Positions 1-8,411 of a DNA stretch of 64,000 nucleotides are shown in pieces. The notes beneath the pieces are model-generated. The model was not told the DNA's origin, ran no database searches, and saw nothing but the letters and a program-made list of their open reading frames with translations. The translations under genes and the position numbers were made by a program. The stretch is from positions 1-64,000 of the forward strand of contig NZ_JAJEKE010000001.1 of the NCBI RefSeq assembly GCF_024363565.1. Direction: 5' to 3'. Position 1 is the first letter of the stretch. The number at the start of each line of letters is the position of its first letter. The stretch comes from Lutispora saccharofermentans. GTDB taxonomy: Bacteria; Bacillota; Clostridia; Lutisporales; Lutisporaceae.

Positions 1-2
1 AT

Positions 3-458
3 TTAGTCTTCATGTAACAATTCAGCGATCACCTTATTACAAGTATCGGCACTATATCCTTTGCCTGCGAGATATGAAAAAAGCTTAACCTTATTTGCTT
101 TTGAGTCGCCTTTTAATGATTTAAGCTTTTTTTGTGCAGAGGCCAAAGCGGTATCGTAATCATTTATAGATATCTCACCAAATATATGATCCAAAAGCTC
201 TTTATCCAATCCTTTTTGTATTAATTTGTAGTACATGGATTTCTTGCTCATCCCAGGTTGGCTTGACTTGTCTTTAATCCATCTTTCTGCATATTTCACA
301 TCATTAATGTACCCATAATCTTTTAACTTACTTATGATTTCATTGATTACATCGTCTGAATAATTTTTTTGTTTTAATTTTTGCACTATTTGGTGCGAAG
401 TCCTATCTCCGATCGATAGGAGTCTTATACAGTAATTATAGGCTTTGTTAAAGTCCAT
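3..458 (-). CDS. recX: RecX regulatory protein (RecA modulator)
   Basis: Predicted RecX/OraA family protein of 151 aa, all helical, which in characterised bacteria binds RecA filaments and limits recombinase activity. The sequence shows the repeated three-helix pattern of the family (for example DDVINEIISKLKDYGYINDVKYA near the N-terminus, followed by a GLDKELLDHIF-type repeat) and ends LLHED. A reading frame extends upstream to a TTG at 473, but a GGAGGA ribosome-binding site lies inside that extension, 6 nt before the ATG at 458, so 458 is chosen. It follows recA with a 67-nt gap that holds a terminator-like hairpin, so it is probably expressed by partial read-through from the SOS-controlled recA promoter. 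The gene is complete within the window. Confidence 0.9.
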   Translation of the reverse strand: MDFNKAYNYCIRLLSIGDRTSHQIVQKLKQKNYSDDVINEIISKLKDYGYINDVKYAERWIKDKSSQPGMSKKSMYYKLIQKGLDKELLDHIFGEISINDYDTALASAQKKLKSLKGDSKANKVKLFSYLAGKGYSADTCNKVIAELLHED

Positions 459-470
459 GATATTCCTCCG

Positions 471-514
471 CAAAAATAAATTATTAGCGCATTGGCTTTC
501 CCATATGCGCTAAT
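471..514 (-). terminator. Terminator-like hairpin between recA and recX
   Basis: On the minus strand a perfect 10-bp stem (ATTAGCGCAT pairing with ATGCGCTAAT, 483-492 and 505-514) with a 12-nt loop is followed by AATTTATTTTT. This is a moderately good intrinsic terminator directly before the recX ribosome-binding site. It probably lowers recX expression relative to recA rather than blocking it. Confidence 0.7.
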
Positions 515-525
515 ATAATATTTGT

Positions 526-1566
526 TTAATCTTCTGTTGTTGCAGGTTCATCTTCTGAAGAAGATACTTTAATCTTTGTCAATCCCAAGTTATTGGCCTC
601 TCTGACTTTTGCTTCGATTTCTCCAGTAACTTCCGGATTATCCTTCAGATATTGCCTAGCATTTTCCCTGCCTTGGCCGAGTCTGATGTCACCGTAAGAG
701 TACCAAGCGCCGCTTTTCTGAATTATATCATTGTTAACTGCCACATCCAAAATGCTGCCCTCCTTTGAAATGCCTTCTCCATACATGATATCAAATTCTG
801 CTTGTCTAAAGGGAGGTGCAACCTTATTCTTTACCACCTTTACCCGGGTTCTGCTGCCTACCATGTCATTACCCTGTTTGATCGTTTCAACCCTTCTCAC
901 ATCCATCCTAACAGAGGCATAAAATTTCAGAGCTTTTCCACCGGGTGTAGTTTCCGGGTTTCCAAACATTACTCCAACCTTTTCTCTCAGCTGGTTAATA
1001 AAAATTGCCGTTGTCTTGGACTTGTTAATAGCGCCGGCTAATTTTCTTAAAGCCTGTGACATCAATCTGGCCTGCAGACCTACATGTGCATCACCCATAT
1101 CACCATCAATTTCAGCTTTAGGTACCAATGCGGCAACCGAATCTATTACTACTACATCGATAGCACCGCTTCTAACCAAAGTTTCGCAAATTTCTAAAGC
1201 TTGCTCACCTGTATCAGGCTGTGATACTATCAGATTATCTATATCCACACCAAGTTTTTTTGCATAAATAGGATCCAGTGCGTGTTCTGCATCAATAAAG
1301 GCCGCATCACCGCCATTCTTTTGGGCTTCAGCTATAATATGCAAAGCTACTGTAGTCTTTCCTGAAGATTCCGGCCCAAATATTTCTACAACTCGCCCCC
1401 TTGGCACTCCGCCAATTCCAAGGGCAATATCTAAGTCTAAGGAGCCTGTAGATATGCACTCCAGATTCAGCTTAGTATTTTCTCCTAATTTCATGATTGA
1501 ACCTTTGCCAAATTGTTTTTCAACTTGACTTATAGCAGCTTCCAGAGCCTTCTTCTTATCATTCAT
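526..1566 (-). CDS. recA: Recombinase RecA
   Basis: RecA, the ATP-dependent strand-exchange protein that also triggers LexA self-cleavage. The 346-aa length is normal. Visible motifs are the Walker A loop GPESSGKTT (about residues 64-72), [13 protein letters not shown] with the Walker B region, the L1/L2 loop region with [21 protein letters not shown], and an acidic C-terminus ([11 protein letters not shown]). The start is the ATG at 1566 ([11 protein letters not shown]), typical of the family. The best SD (AAGGAGGTG, 1591-1599) is 24 nt upstream, separated by a palindrome described separately. A sigma-A promoter and a LexA box lie just upstream. recX is downstream, with cinA upstream in the same orientation. 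Confidence 0.98.
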   Translation of the reverse strand: MNDKKKALEAAISQVEKQFGKGSIMKLGENTKLNLECISTGSLDLDIALGIGGVPRGRVVEIFGPESSGKTTVALHIIAEAQKNGGDAAFIDAEHALDPIYAKKLGVDIDNLIVSQPDTGEQALEICETLVRSGAIDVVVIDSVAALVPKAEIDGDMGDAHVGLQARLMSQALRKLAGAINKSKTTAIFINQLREKVGVMFGNPETTPGGKALKFYASVRMDVRRVETIKQGNDMVGSRTRVKVVKNKVAPPFRQAEFDIMYGEGISKEGSILDVAVNNDIIQKSGAWYSYGDIRLGQGRENARQYLKDNPEVTGEIEAKVREANNLGLTKIKVSSSEDEPATTED

Positions 1567-1574
1567 AAGCGATC

Positions 1575-1599
1575 GCAGGCTAGCCTGCTACACCTCCTT
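1575..1599 (-). promoter_or_regulatory. recA ribosome-binding site set apart by a palindrome
   Basis: The strong SD AAGGAGGTG (1591-1599) is 24 nt from the recA ATG. Between them lies the perfect palindrome GCAGGCTAGCCTGC (1575-1588), able to fold as a 5-bp stem with a CTAG loop. Looping it out would leave about 10 nt between SD and ATG. The palindrome is seen directly; the spacing role is inferred. Confidence 0.55.
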
Positions 1600-1604
1600 C
1601 TATG

Positions 1605-1618
1605 CGAACATTTGTTCT
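1605..1618 (-). promoter_or_regulatory. LexA (SOS) box of recA
   Basis: The sequence AGAACAAATGTTCG (minus strand) matches the Gram-positive LexA/DinR operator CGAAC-N4-GTTCG at all but one core position. It sits just downstream of the recA -10 element, where bound LexA would block initiation. Damage-induced control of recA is the expected outcome. Confidence 0.85.
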
Positions 1619-1624
1619 TATATA

Positions 1625-1653
1625 ATTATATATTAATTTCTAATATAAGTCAA
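1625..1653 (-). promoter_or_regulatory. Sigma-A promoter of recA
   Basis: TTGACT and TATAAT are separated by exactly 17 nt on the minus strand, close to the ideal housekeeping promoter. It lies immediately upstream of the LexA box and the recA leader. Confidence 0.85.
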
Positions 1654-1674
1654 TTAATAAGTAACATATTTATG

Positions 1675-1724
1675 TTATACTGGCTGATAACAATTGCAAA
1701 GCTCCGGTTTATCAGTCAGTACAA
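1675..1724. repeat. Short inverted-repeat element (copy A)
   Basis: A 16-bp imperfect inverted repeat (TTATACTGGCTGATAA at 1675-1690; TTATCAGTCAGTACAA at 1709-1724; 14 of 16 positions pair) encloses CAATTGCAAAGCTCCGGT. The left arm plus the inner segment through GCTCCGG closely matches the left end of the larger element at 4910-5214. It touches the cinA stop codon. It has no U-tract on either strand, so it is not a standard intrinsic terminator. Confidence 0.7.
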
Positions 1725-1725
1725 T

Positions 1726-2970
1726 TTATTTGATATCCAGACCTAATATTGCTCTGCGAAGAATATCCAGGACCTTTGTGCTGGCCTGCCATTTGATCTT
1801 CAATCTGTTTCCGCTAAAAATATAAGAATAGCTTTCTACCCCGCTATCAAGAGCAATTCCAATAAAGCACAAACCAACAGGTTTTGTCTCGCTGCCGCCT
1901 GCCGGTCCTGCTATTCCTGTTATAGACATACCGATATCGGTATTGGAAATTTTTTTAATTCCTGATGCCATCTCCATTGCCGTCTCCATGCTAACAGCAC
2001 CATACTTATTTATGGTCTCCCTATTTACACCGAGCATATTAATTTTAGCTTCATTGCTATAAGATACTACTCCATTAAGGAAACTAACCGATGAATCAGG
2101 TATGTCGGTAAATCTGCTGGAAATCAGACCTCCTGTGCAAGACTCGGCAAAAGCTATAGTTTTTTTCCTTTCTCGAAGCAATTGATTAACCATTGACTCA
2201 AGAGTATCTTCATCGCGTCCATAAATATCTGCACCAAGGATATTACGTATCCGGCTTTCGATGTCTTCTATTTTTTTATCTGCTAAATAAGGGTCCTGTG
2301 TTTTCGCAGTTATCCTTATTTGAACCTCTCCGTCTTTTGCATATAGTGCGACTGTTGGGTTTGTTTGTTCTGTTATTATTTTTCCAAGGCATTCCTGAAT
2401 AGCGGGTTCTCCTATGCCTATTACTTTCAAAGTATGAGATTTAATAATATGATCCGATTTATTTTTTAGAAACGGTACTACCTTTTCTTCGAACATGGGG
2501 ATCATCTCTTTGGGAGGTCCGGGAAGTGCAATATAAATTTTATTGTCATATTCCCCTATGGTTCCCGGCGCAGTGCCATTGTCGTTTTCTATTGCTTTGC
2601 TCCCATCCGGCACATATGCCTGCCTTTCATTTATTATGGGCATAGCAGTTTTATATCTTTTAAACTGCTCCCTGATCCTTTCAAGTGATGGCTTATCCAA
2701 TCTCATTTCTACTCCTAAAGCTTTTGATAAGCCCAATTTTGTGATATCATCATCCGTAGGCCCTAAACCGCCTGTGGTGATTATAATATCAGACCTGCTT
2801 CCTGCCAGCTTTATTGTTTCTATCAATCTTCCTAAATTATCTCCTACAACAACTTGGTAATATACGTCTATTCCTAAATCTGGTAATCTTTGCGATATAT
2901 ATTGGGCATTGGTATTAACAATATCGCCTAACAGCAGTTCAGTGCCTACTGCAATTATTTCACATTTCAT
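1726..2970 (-). CDS. cinA: CinA-like protein (NMN amidohydrolase / damage-inducible protein)
   Basis: A two-domain CinA of 414 aa. The N-terminal part is a MoaB/MoeA-like domain (EIIAVGTELLLGDIVNTNAQ; TTGGLGPTDDD around residue 65). The C-terminal part is the PncC nicotinamide-nucleotide amidase domain (FAESCTGGLISSRFTD, then NGVVSYSNEAK, SITGIAGPAGG). In characterised relatives it recycles NMN made by DNA ligase and cleans up pyrimidine nucleotide adducts; in competent Firmicutes it is linked to recombination. The ATG at 2970 has an AGAGG-type SD. It is third in a rimO-pgsA-cinA operon directly before recA, a common Firmicute order. Confidence 0.95.
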   Translation of the reverse strand: MKCEIIAVGTELLLGDIVNTNAQYISQRLPDLGIDVYYQVVVGDNLGRLIETIKLAGSRSDIIITTGGLGPTDDDITKLGLSKALGVEMRLDKPSLERIREQFKRYKTAMPIINERQAYVPDGSKAIENDNGTAPGTIGEYDNKIYIALPGPPKEMIPMFEEKVVPFLKNKSDHIIKSHTLKVIGIGEPAIQECLGKIITEQTNPTVALYAKDGEVQIRITAKTQDPYLADKKIEDIESRIRNILGADIYGRDEDTLESMVNQLLRERKKTIAFAESCTGGLISSRFTDIPDSSVSFLNGVVSYSNEAKINMLGVNRETINKYGAVSMETAMEMASGIKKISNTDIGMSITGIAGPAGGSETKPVGLCFIGIALDSGVESYSYIFSGNRLKIKWQASTKVLDILRRAILGLDIK

Positions 2971-2982
2971 TTTTACTACCTC

Positions 2983-3525
2983 TCACACATTATGTTCCAT
3001 GGCTTTTATATGCTTTGCAAAATAGTCTGCTCCCGATGCAACAGTAATAAATAAAGAAAGATATATAAAGACTATATCCATAGGGATATTTATAAGGCTA
3101 AAGGGATAATTGTTCAAAAATAGCATTACAATAGTAATGATTTGTATTACAGTTTTAAATTTGCCTAAATTACTGGCGGCTATTACAATATTTTTATTGG
3201 CAGCTATGCCCCGGAGACCGGTAACAGCAAATTCTCTTGCTAATATTATAAAAACAATCCATGCTTGTATTCTGCCCAATTGAATGAATATAAGAAAAGC
3301 ACCCGAAACAAGGAGCTTATCGGCTAATGGATCTAAAAACTTTCCTAAATCAGTTATCAAGTTATATTTCCTTGCGTAATACCCGTCCAGTTTGTCTGTA
3401 AGTGATGCTATTAAAAAAATAACAAGGGCTATCTCCATGTTATATGGAATATCAATCAGCATAAACAGCATAAAAACCGGTATCAATATTATTCTTAAAA
3501 CTGTTATTTTATTTGCTATGTTCAT
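2983..3525 (-). CDS. pgsA: CDP-diacylglycerol--glycerol-3-phosphate 3-phosphatidyltransferase
   Basis: Phosphatidylglycerophosphate synthase, the committed step of phosphatidylglycerol synthesis at the membrane. The 180-aa protein carries the CDP-alcohol phosphotransferase signature D-x2-D-G-x2-A-R-x8-G-x3-D-x3-D in LTDKLDGYYARKYN followed by LGKFLDPLADK. Several hydrophobic helices flank it (IVFIILAREFAVTGLRG; a long C-terminal pair). The ATG at 3525 lies inside the 3' end of rimO (17-nt overlap), indicating translational coupling. The operon with rimO and cinA is widespread in Firmicutes. Nothing unusual. Confidence 0.95.
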   Translation of the reverse strand: MNIANKITVLRIILIPVFMLFMLIDIPYNMEIALVIFLIASLTDKLDGYYARKYNLITDLGKFLDPLADKLLVSGAFLIFIQLGRIQAWIVFIILAREFAVTGLRGIAANKNIVIAASNLGKFKTVIQIITIVMLFLNNYPFSLINIPMDIVFIYLSLFITVASGADYFAKHIKAMEHNV

Positions 3526-4840
3526 ATGCGTTCTCCCCTAATAAATCATAGTCAGCAGCATCGGTTATTAATACATCAACAAAGCTACCCATTTTGACAT
3601 CATTATCCGATGTAAAAAATATCAAGCCATCAATCTCCGGCGCATCCCTATATGACCTGCCTATATATCGGCCATCTTCAAAGCCTTCTACCAGAACTTT
3701 AAGTGTTTTTCCTACATAGCTTCTATTCTTCTTCAGCGAAATATCCATTTGCAAAGACATAAGGATATCCTGCCTTTTTTGCTTTATATCTTCCTCAACT
3801 TGATAGGGCAAATTATAAGCGGGAGTATCCTCTTCTCTTGAGTAAGTGAAAACTCCCATTTTATCGAATTCTGTACTTTTTATAAAATCAGCTAATTCTT
3901 CAAAGCTTTCTTCGTCTTCTCCCGGAAAACCTACAATAAAAGTTGTACGTATAGTTATGTCCGGCATCGCTTTCCTTAATTTAGATATGAGCTCAAGAAT
4001 TTTCTCCTTAGTTGTGTGCCTTCCCATCAGCTTAAGTATTTTGTTGCTCCCATGCTGAATCGGTATGTCGATATATCTGCATATTTTTTCCTCTTGGGCC
4101 ATGACCTCAACAAGCTCATCGTTAAATTCATCGGGATATGCATACATCAACCGTATCCATTCCACCCCTTTAATTTTTGCAAGCTCCTTTAGGAGTATCG
4201 GCAGCATAAGCTTTCCATATAGATCTTTTCCATAAACGGATGTATCCTGGGCTATTATTATTAATTCCTTGGTTCCGTTTGAAGCAAGTGCTTCAGCTTC
4301 ATTTATAATTTCTTCAAGCTTCCTGCTCCTATATTTGCCTCTGAGTGACGGTATGATGCAATAAGTACACCTATTGTCGCATCCTTCCGCTATCTTTAAA
4401 TATGCAGTATGCCTTTCTGTAGAAACATATCTATCCAGTGTATCTATGTCAACTTTTTCTTGATTGCCATGCATGGATATTTTTCTGCCTTTCAATGTTT
4501 GTTCAATCACTTCCGATATAGATTTATAATCTCCGGTTCCTATAACAGCATCAAGCTCAGGCATCTCGTCCAATAATTCATCCTTGTATCTTTCAGATAG
4601 GCAGCCTGCTGCAATTAGCACCTTGCATTTACCATATTCTTTATATTGACCCATCTGTATTATTGTATCTATAGACTCTTGTTTAGCTTTTTCAATAAAA
4701 CCACATGTGTTAATGATTATTACATCAGCTAAATCAGGGTCGGCAATAACCTCATATTTATCATTCTTTAAAATATTTATCATCACTTCAGAATCTATCA
4801 GATTTTTTGCACAGCCTAATGACACCATCGCAACATACAT
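3509..4840 (-). CDS. rimO: Ribosomal protein S12 methylthiotransferase RimO
   Basis: A radical-SAM methylthiotransferase of 443 aa that adds a methylthio group to an aspartate of ribosomal protein S12. The N-terminal UPF0004 domain supplies cluster ligands Cys10 (SLGCAKN), Cys46 (NTCGF) and Cys80 (AAGCLSER). The radical-SAM motif C-x3-C-x2-C is at Cys154, Cys158 and Cys161 (GCDNRCTYC). A C-terminal TRAM-like region follows (VLVEGFEDGRYIGRSYRDAPEIDG is in the expected place). The LGCAKN opening and the pgsA neighbour favour RimO over MiaB. It is first gene of the operon, with a clear promoter at 4874-4902. Confidence 0.95.
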   Translation of the reverse strand: MYVAMVSLGCAKNLIDSEVMINILKNDKYEVIADPDLADVIIINTCGFIEKAKQESIDTIIQMGQYKEYGKCKVLIAAGCLSERYKDELLDEMPELDAVIGTGDYKSISEVIEQTLKGRKISMHGNQEKVDIDTLDRYVSTERHTAYLKIAEGCDNRCTYCIIPSLRGKYRSRKLEEIINEAEALASNGTKELIIIAQDTSVYGKDLYGKLMLPILLKELAKIKGVEWIRLMYAYPDEFNDELVEVMAQEEKICRYIDIPIQHGSNKILKLMGRHTTKEKILELISKLRKAMPDITIRTTFIVGFPGEDEESFEELADFIKSTEFDKMGVFTYSREEDTPAYNLPYQVEEDIKQKRQDILMSLQMDISLKKNRSYVGKTLKVLVEGFEDGRYIGRSYRDAPEIDGLIFFTSDNDVKMGSFVDVLITDAADYDLLGENAYEHSK

Positions 4841-4873
4841 TTATAAACATCTCTCCTTAATTCAACTATGTAA

Positions 4874-4902
4874 AGTATAATACAGCAATGATTGTTAGTC
4901 AA
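4874..4902 (-). promoter_or_regulatory. Sigma-A promoter of rimO-pgsA-cinA
   Basis: On the minus strand TTGACT and TATACT are separated by 17 nt, about 30-35 nt before the rimO ATG. The SD AAGGAG lies between promoter and start. Confidence 0.8.
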
Positions 4903-4909
4903 AATATAA

Positions 4910-5214
4910 TTTGCTGCAAAAACTCATTTCCATCAGTTCTGCTGTATTGATTGATAACGATTGCAGAGCTCCGGGGCTAAGAGTTTGTAAGCTTGCATAG
5001 GGTTGCGTCAAAACTAACAAACTCTAAGCCCCTGCACATTGAACGAGACTTCATTCAGTGGGGTTTCAACTCCACTGAATGTTAGTCGAATCCATACTGG
5101 ACTTAGCCGCCCTTAGGCACACGCCGCTTATAGCGGTGTGGGTCTTAGGGCGAGTTAGTTCAGTGCTGCACTCTTATATCAGTCAATACAACAGTTATTG
5201 CGGTGGAATCAAAT
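4910..5214. repeat. Compound inverted-repeat element with three internal hairpins (copy B)
   Basis: This fills most of the 495-bp gap between ftsK and rimO. Outer arms: TGTATTGATTGATAA at 4943-4957 faces TTATATCAGTCAATACA at 5174-5190, with weaker similarity continuing outward to TTTGCTGCAA (4910) and TTGCGGTGGAATCAA (5214). Inside are three hairpins: H1, 16-bp arms with one mismatch (4973-4988 and 5017-5032); H2, a perfect 10-bp stem (5052-5061 and 5072-5081); H3, a long imperfect stem (5098 to 5162) around GCCGCT/AGCGGT. No coding frame looks real. The arrangement suggests a non-autonomous mobile element or a structured RNA. The rest of the gap (5215-5335) shows nothing clear. Confidence 0.7.
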
Positions 5215-5335
5215 TTGTTTTAAAAATTTCCCGGGTAATGATTTTGGCGCAAATTAAGGCATATACATCTATTTAATATAATTAACGATATTTTTCTCTC
5301 GAGTGATCTTTATTGCGTCAAATATCGACTGATTA

Positions 5336-7543
5336 CTACTGCATATCTCGCCACTGTTCTTTGCTTATAAGTACTTTTCTTGGCTTGCTTCCTTCATATC
5401 CTCCTACTATTCGACGTTCCTCCATCTGATCTATTATCCTTGCTGCTCTGCTGTATCCGATTTTTAAGCGCCGCTGAAGCATGAGTATGGATGCCTGGCC
5501 GCTCTCGACCACCATGCTTATTGCATCTTTAAGAAGCTCATCCGCATCTCCGTCCTCTTCTTCTTTATCATCATCAAAGTCATTTATTATGCCCTCAACG
5601 TAAGCCGGGGCAACTTGTCCCTTGATATAGTCAACTATTGATTCCACTTCTTTATCCGAGATGAATGCACCTTGTACTCTTATAGGCTTTGATTCTCCAA
5701 CAGGATAATACAGCATATCTCCCTTCCCCAGCAGCTTCTCTGCTCCGCCCATGTCAAGTATGGTTCTGGAGTCTATCTGGGAGGATACTGCAAATGATAT
5801 CCTTGAAGGGATATTAGCCTTGATAAGCCCTGTTATTACATCTACCGAAGGCCTTTGAGTAGCTACAACGAGATGTATGCCAGCCGCTCTGGCCATTTGC
5901 GCAAGTCTGCATATGGCATCTTCTACATCACCGGGAGCCACCATCATCAGATCCGACAGCTCGTCTATTATGATAACAATCTGAGGCAGCTTATCTGCTT
6001 CTTCTTGAAATAATCTGTTATAACCATTTATATCCCGCACATTTTTAGATGCAAAGCTCTTATACCTTTCAGTCATTTCGGAAACAGCCCAGTTTAGCGC
6101 TCCTGCAGCTTTTTTGGGATCAGTGACAACAGGCACCAGAAGATGCGGTATGCCGTTGTATACGCTTAACTCCACTACCTTAGGGTCTATCAAAAGCATC
6201 TTGACCTTATCCGGCGCAGCTTTGAATAATATGCTTGCAATAATGGTGTTGATGCAGACACTCTTGCCTGCGCCTGTAGCTCCTGCTATCAGCAGATGAG
6301 GCATCTTTGTTATATCTGCCACAATATTTATTCCTGCTACATCCCTTCCCAATGCAAAAGCGATATTGGATTTGTTGTTCCTGAATTCTTCGGATTCTAT
6401 TACCTCTCTGATATATACTGTAGTGATCTCCTTGTTAGGAACTTCAATTCCAACAGCTGCCTTGCCCGGAATGGGGGCTTCAATCCTTATGCCCTGTGAG
6501 GCCATGCTTAAGGAAATATCATCTGACAGGTTGACAATTTTGCTGACCTTAACCCCGGGGCTAAGCTGGAGCTCATACCTGGTAATAGAAGGCCCAACAC
6601 TGACTTGTGAAACTGTCGCGTCTACATTAAAGTTCTTTAGTGTTTCATCCAAGGTTTTAATATTATTCATTATCTCCTTTTTCATATTTCCCCCCTTACT
6701 TTCTTGAGGAGGGAACAATAAGGTGGCGCTCGGAAGATTGTAATGGGGAAAATGCTGAAGATTGTTTGGTGTCAGTTTTTCCTTTGTACAATCCGGATGG
6801 GATTTGACCTCCGCTTCCCTGGGTTTAGGCTGAAAATTATTATCAAATTCTTTGCTGAAATCTATGATCTTTACCTTTTTGGTATCAATAGCCTCTTCTC
6901 TATCAGCAGAATCTACAGCCGTCTCTATTACTGCCTTATCTTCTCCAACAACCTGTATAGGTTTTTTGTCAAGTATTTTCTTTGGGTTCAGTGATGAAAA
7001 TGCTTTCATGATAAAGGATTTCATAAAACTTAATGATGAAGCGGCTGTAATGCCGGTAAACATTATCAATGATATGATAAACAAGCCTACTATTACAATA
7101 GAAGTTCCGGTAGTGCCGAAAACTTTAACCATAATATAGCCTAGAGCCGTTCCGATTATTCCGCCGCCTATGCTTTGAGTACCTAATTCATAAGCTGCTA
7201 TAATGCTTTCTATATAATCAAGAGCTGCCTCTTGAAATAGCTTTATATTGATCAAATATAAAAGCATCAAAAGAGTAATAAATGCCAGACAAAACGAATA
7301 GAACTTTATATTCAATTTCATCTTGTCCTTAAGATAGAAAGCCGCGACACCAAAAATGAGTATCAAAAGAGGAAAAAAATATGAGCCTATACCAAATATT
7401 CCAAATAATATTTTTTTGATATATCCTCCTGCCAAGCCGGAATTTCTATCAAATATGCATATATAGATATAAACTGCTGCAAGTATAGAGAGAACTCCTG
7501 CTATATCAAATTTTAATCTTGTTGTTTTTTTCTTTTTTGCCAA
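5336..7543 (-). CDS. ftsK: DNA translocase FtsK/SpoIIIE
   Basis: Membrane-anchored, septum-located DNA pump that clears chromosomes during division or into the forespore. About 735 aa: four or so N-terminal membrane helices (first 180 residues), a short linker, then the RecA-like motor with Walker A GATGAGKSV (near residue 420) and Walker B IVIIIDELSDLM (near 525). A C-terminal gamma winged-helix follows (SILMLQRRLKIGYSRAARI). A GTG at 7552 is possible, but GGGGTGAT acts as the SD for the in-frame TTG at 7543, so that start is chosen. Whether it acts as SpoIIIE or FtsK cannot be told from sequence alone; the tepA/dpa neighbourhood is the spoIIIE locus of Bacillus. Confidence 0.95.
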   Translation of the reverse strand: MAKKKKTTRLKFDIAGVLSILAAVYIYICIFDRNSGLAGGYIKKILFGIFGIGSYFFPLLILIFGVAAFYLKDKMKLNIKFYSFCLAFITLLMLLYLINIKLFQEAALDYIESIIAAYELGTQSIGGGIIGTALGYIMVKVFGTTGTSIVIVGLFIISLIMFTGITAASSLSFMKSFIMKAFSSLNPKKILDKKPIQVVGEDKAVIETAVDSADREEAIDTKKVKIIDFSKEFDNNFQPKPREAEVKSHPDCTKEKLTPNNLQHFPHYNLPSATLLFPPQESKGGNMKKEIMNNIKTLDETLKNFNVDATVSQVSVGPSITRYELQLSPGVKVSKIVNLSDDISLSMASQGIRIEAPIPGKAAVGIEVPNKEITTVYIREVIESEEFRNNKSNIAFALGRDVAGINIVADITKMPHLLIAGATGAGKSVCINTIIASILFKAAPDKVKMLLIDPKVVELSVYNGIPHLLVPVVTDPKKAAGALNWAVSEMTERYKSFASKNVRDINGYNRLFQEEADKLPQIVIIIDELSDLMMVAPGDVEDAICRLAQMARAAGIHLVVATQRPSVDVITGLIKANIPSRISFAVSSQIDSRTILDMGGAEKLLGKGDMLYYPVGESKPIRVQGAFISDKEVESIVDYIKGQVAPAYVEGIINDFDDDKEEEDGDADELLKDAISMVVESGQASILMLQRRLKIGYSRAARIIDQMEERRIVGGYEGSKPRKVLISKEQWRDMQ

Positions 7544-7574
7544 TAATATCACCCCAAAATTTAATTCTACATAA

Positions 7575-7604
7575 ATAGTAAAAATCCTTTAGTTTAAAAG
7601 TCAA
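7575..7604 (-). promoter_or_regulatory. Probable sigma-A promoter of ftsK
   Basis: TTGACT and TACTAT with an 18-nt spacer on the minus strand. The -10 is imperfect. A weak AT-rich inverted repeat (AAATGCAA/TTGCATTT, about 7603-7636) just upstream may terminate tepA. Confidence 0.5.
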
Positions 7605-7641
7605 ATGCAACTATAAAATATTTTATAATTGCATTTAATCT

Positions 7642-8346
7642 TTATTTATTTTTTATTATACTCCTCAGCTTTTCCAAAGCGTCCTTCAATCCGCCGACTT
7701 CATCGATCAATCCATATTCCACCGCTTCCTTGCCCACTAAGACCGTCCCTACATCATTGGCCAATTCACTTGTTGTAAACATAAGCTTTTTTAGAGTAGG
7801 CTTCTTTATATTGCTATGATCTGTTACAAAGCTTATTATCCTTTCTTGCATTTTATTGAAATAATCATAGGTTTGCGGAACTCCGATAATCAGGCCGTTC
7901 ATTCTTATTGGGTGTATGGTCATAGTTGCCGTAGGAGCTATGTAGGAATAATCGGTTGATACGGCTAAAGGCACTCCTATGCTGTGGCCTCCGCCCAACA
8001 CTATTGAGACAGTAGGCTTGCTCATGGTGTTTATTAGCTCTGCAATCGCTAAGCCTGCTTCTACATCACCCCCAACCGTATTAAGTATAAGAAGCAATCC
8101 TTCTATCTCATTGCTTTCTTCAACTGCAACTATTTGGGGTATGATATGCTCATATTTTGTGGCTTTATTCTGGGGAGGCAGCATTATGTGCCCTTCTATC
8201 TGGCCTATTATGGTCATAACGTAGATATTGCTTTTGAATTCAGGTACTTTCACCTCTCCCAGTTCTTTTAATGTTTCAACCGGCTTATTTTCATCCTTCT
8301 TTTCATCCTCTTCGGAGTTCTGCCCGTTAAAGTATCCGTTATACAA
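7642..8346 (-). CDS. tepA: TepA-like ClpP-fold serine protease
   Basis: A cytosolic protein of 234 aa with a ClpP/crotonase fold, of the TepA (YmfB) family. In Bacillus it is associated with degradation of spore or exported proteins. The nucleophile serine lies in [13 protein letters not shown] and a candidate catalytic histidine in TMTIHPIR, in family order. The N-terminal 35 residues are charged ([19 protein letters not shown]). The start is a TTG at 8346 with AGGAGTG 7-9 nt upstream. It sits between aspartokinase and ftsK/spoIIIE, the order seen in Bacillus. An intrinsic terminator separates it from aspartokinase, so it probably has its own promoter, which I could not place. Catalytic activity is not demonstrated by sequence alone. 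Confidence 0.85.
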   Translation of the reverse strand: MYNGYFNGQNSEEDEKKDENKPVETLKELGEVKVPEFKSNIYVMTIIGQIEGHIMLPPQNKATKYEHIIPQIVAVEESNEIEGLLLILNTVGGDVEAGLAIAELINTMSKPTVSIVLGGGHSIGVPLAVSTDYSYIAPTATMTIHPIRMNGLIIGVPQTYDYFNKMQERIISFVTDHSNIKKPTLKKLMFTTSELANDVGTVLVGKEAVEYGLIDEVGGLKDALEKLRSIIKNK

Positions 8347-8411
8347 TGCTCTTCACTCCTAAATTTGATGTTTAATATATTTTTGCCATTTAAGCTTTTA
8401 GTATGCAAAAT

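Noticed and set aside
1675-1724. Inverted repeat considered as a terminator between recA promoter and cinA
   Set aside because: No U-tract follows the stem on either strand, and its sequence is shared with the larger dispersed element.
5079-5276. Open frame of 65 codons on the plus strand within the large inverted-repeat element
   Set aside because: It runs through hairpin arms, has no ribosome-binding site, and its product has no protein-like pattern beyond chance.
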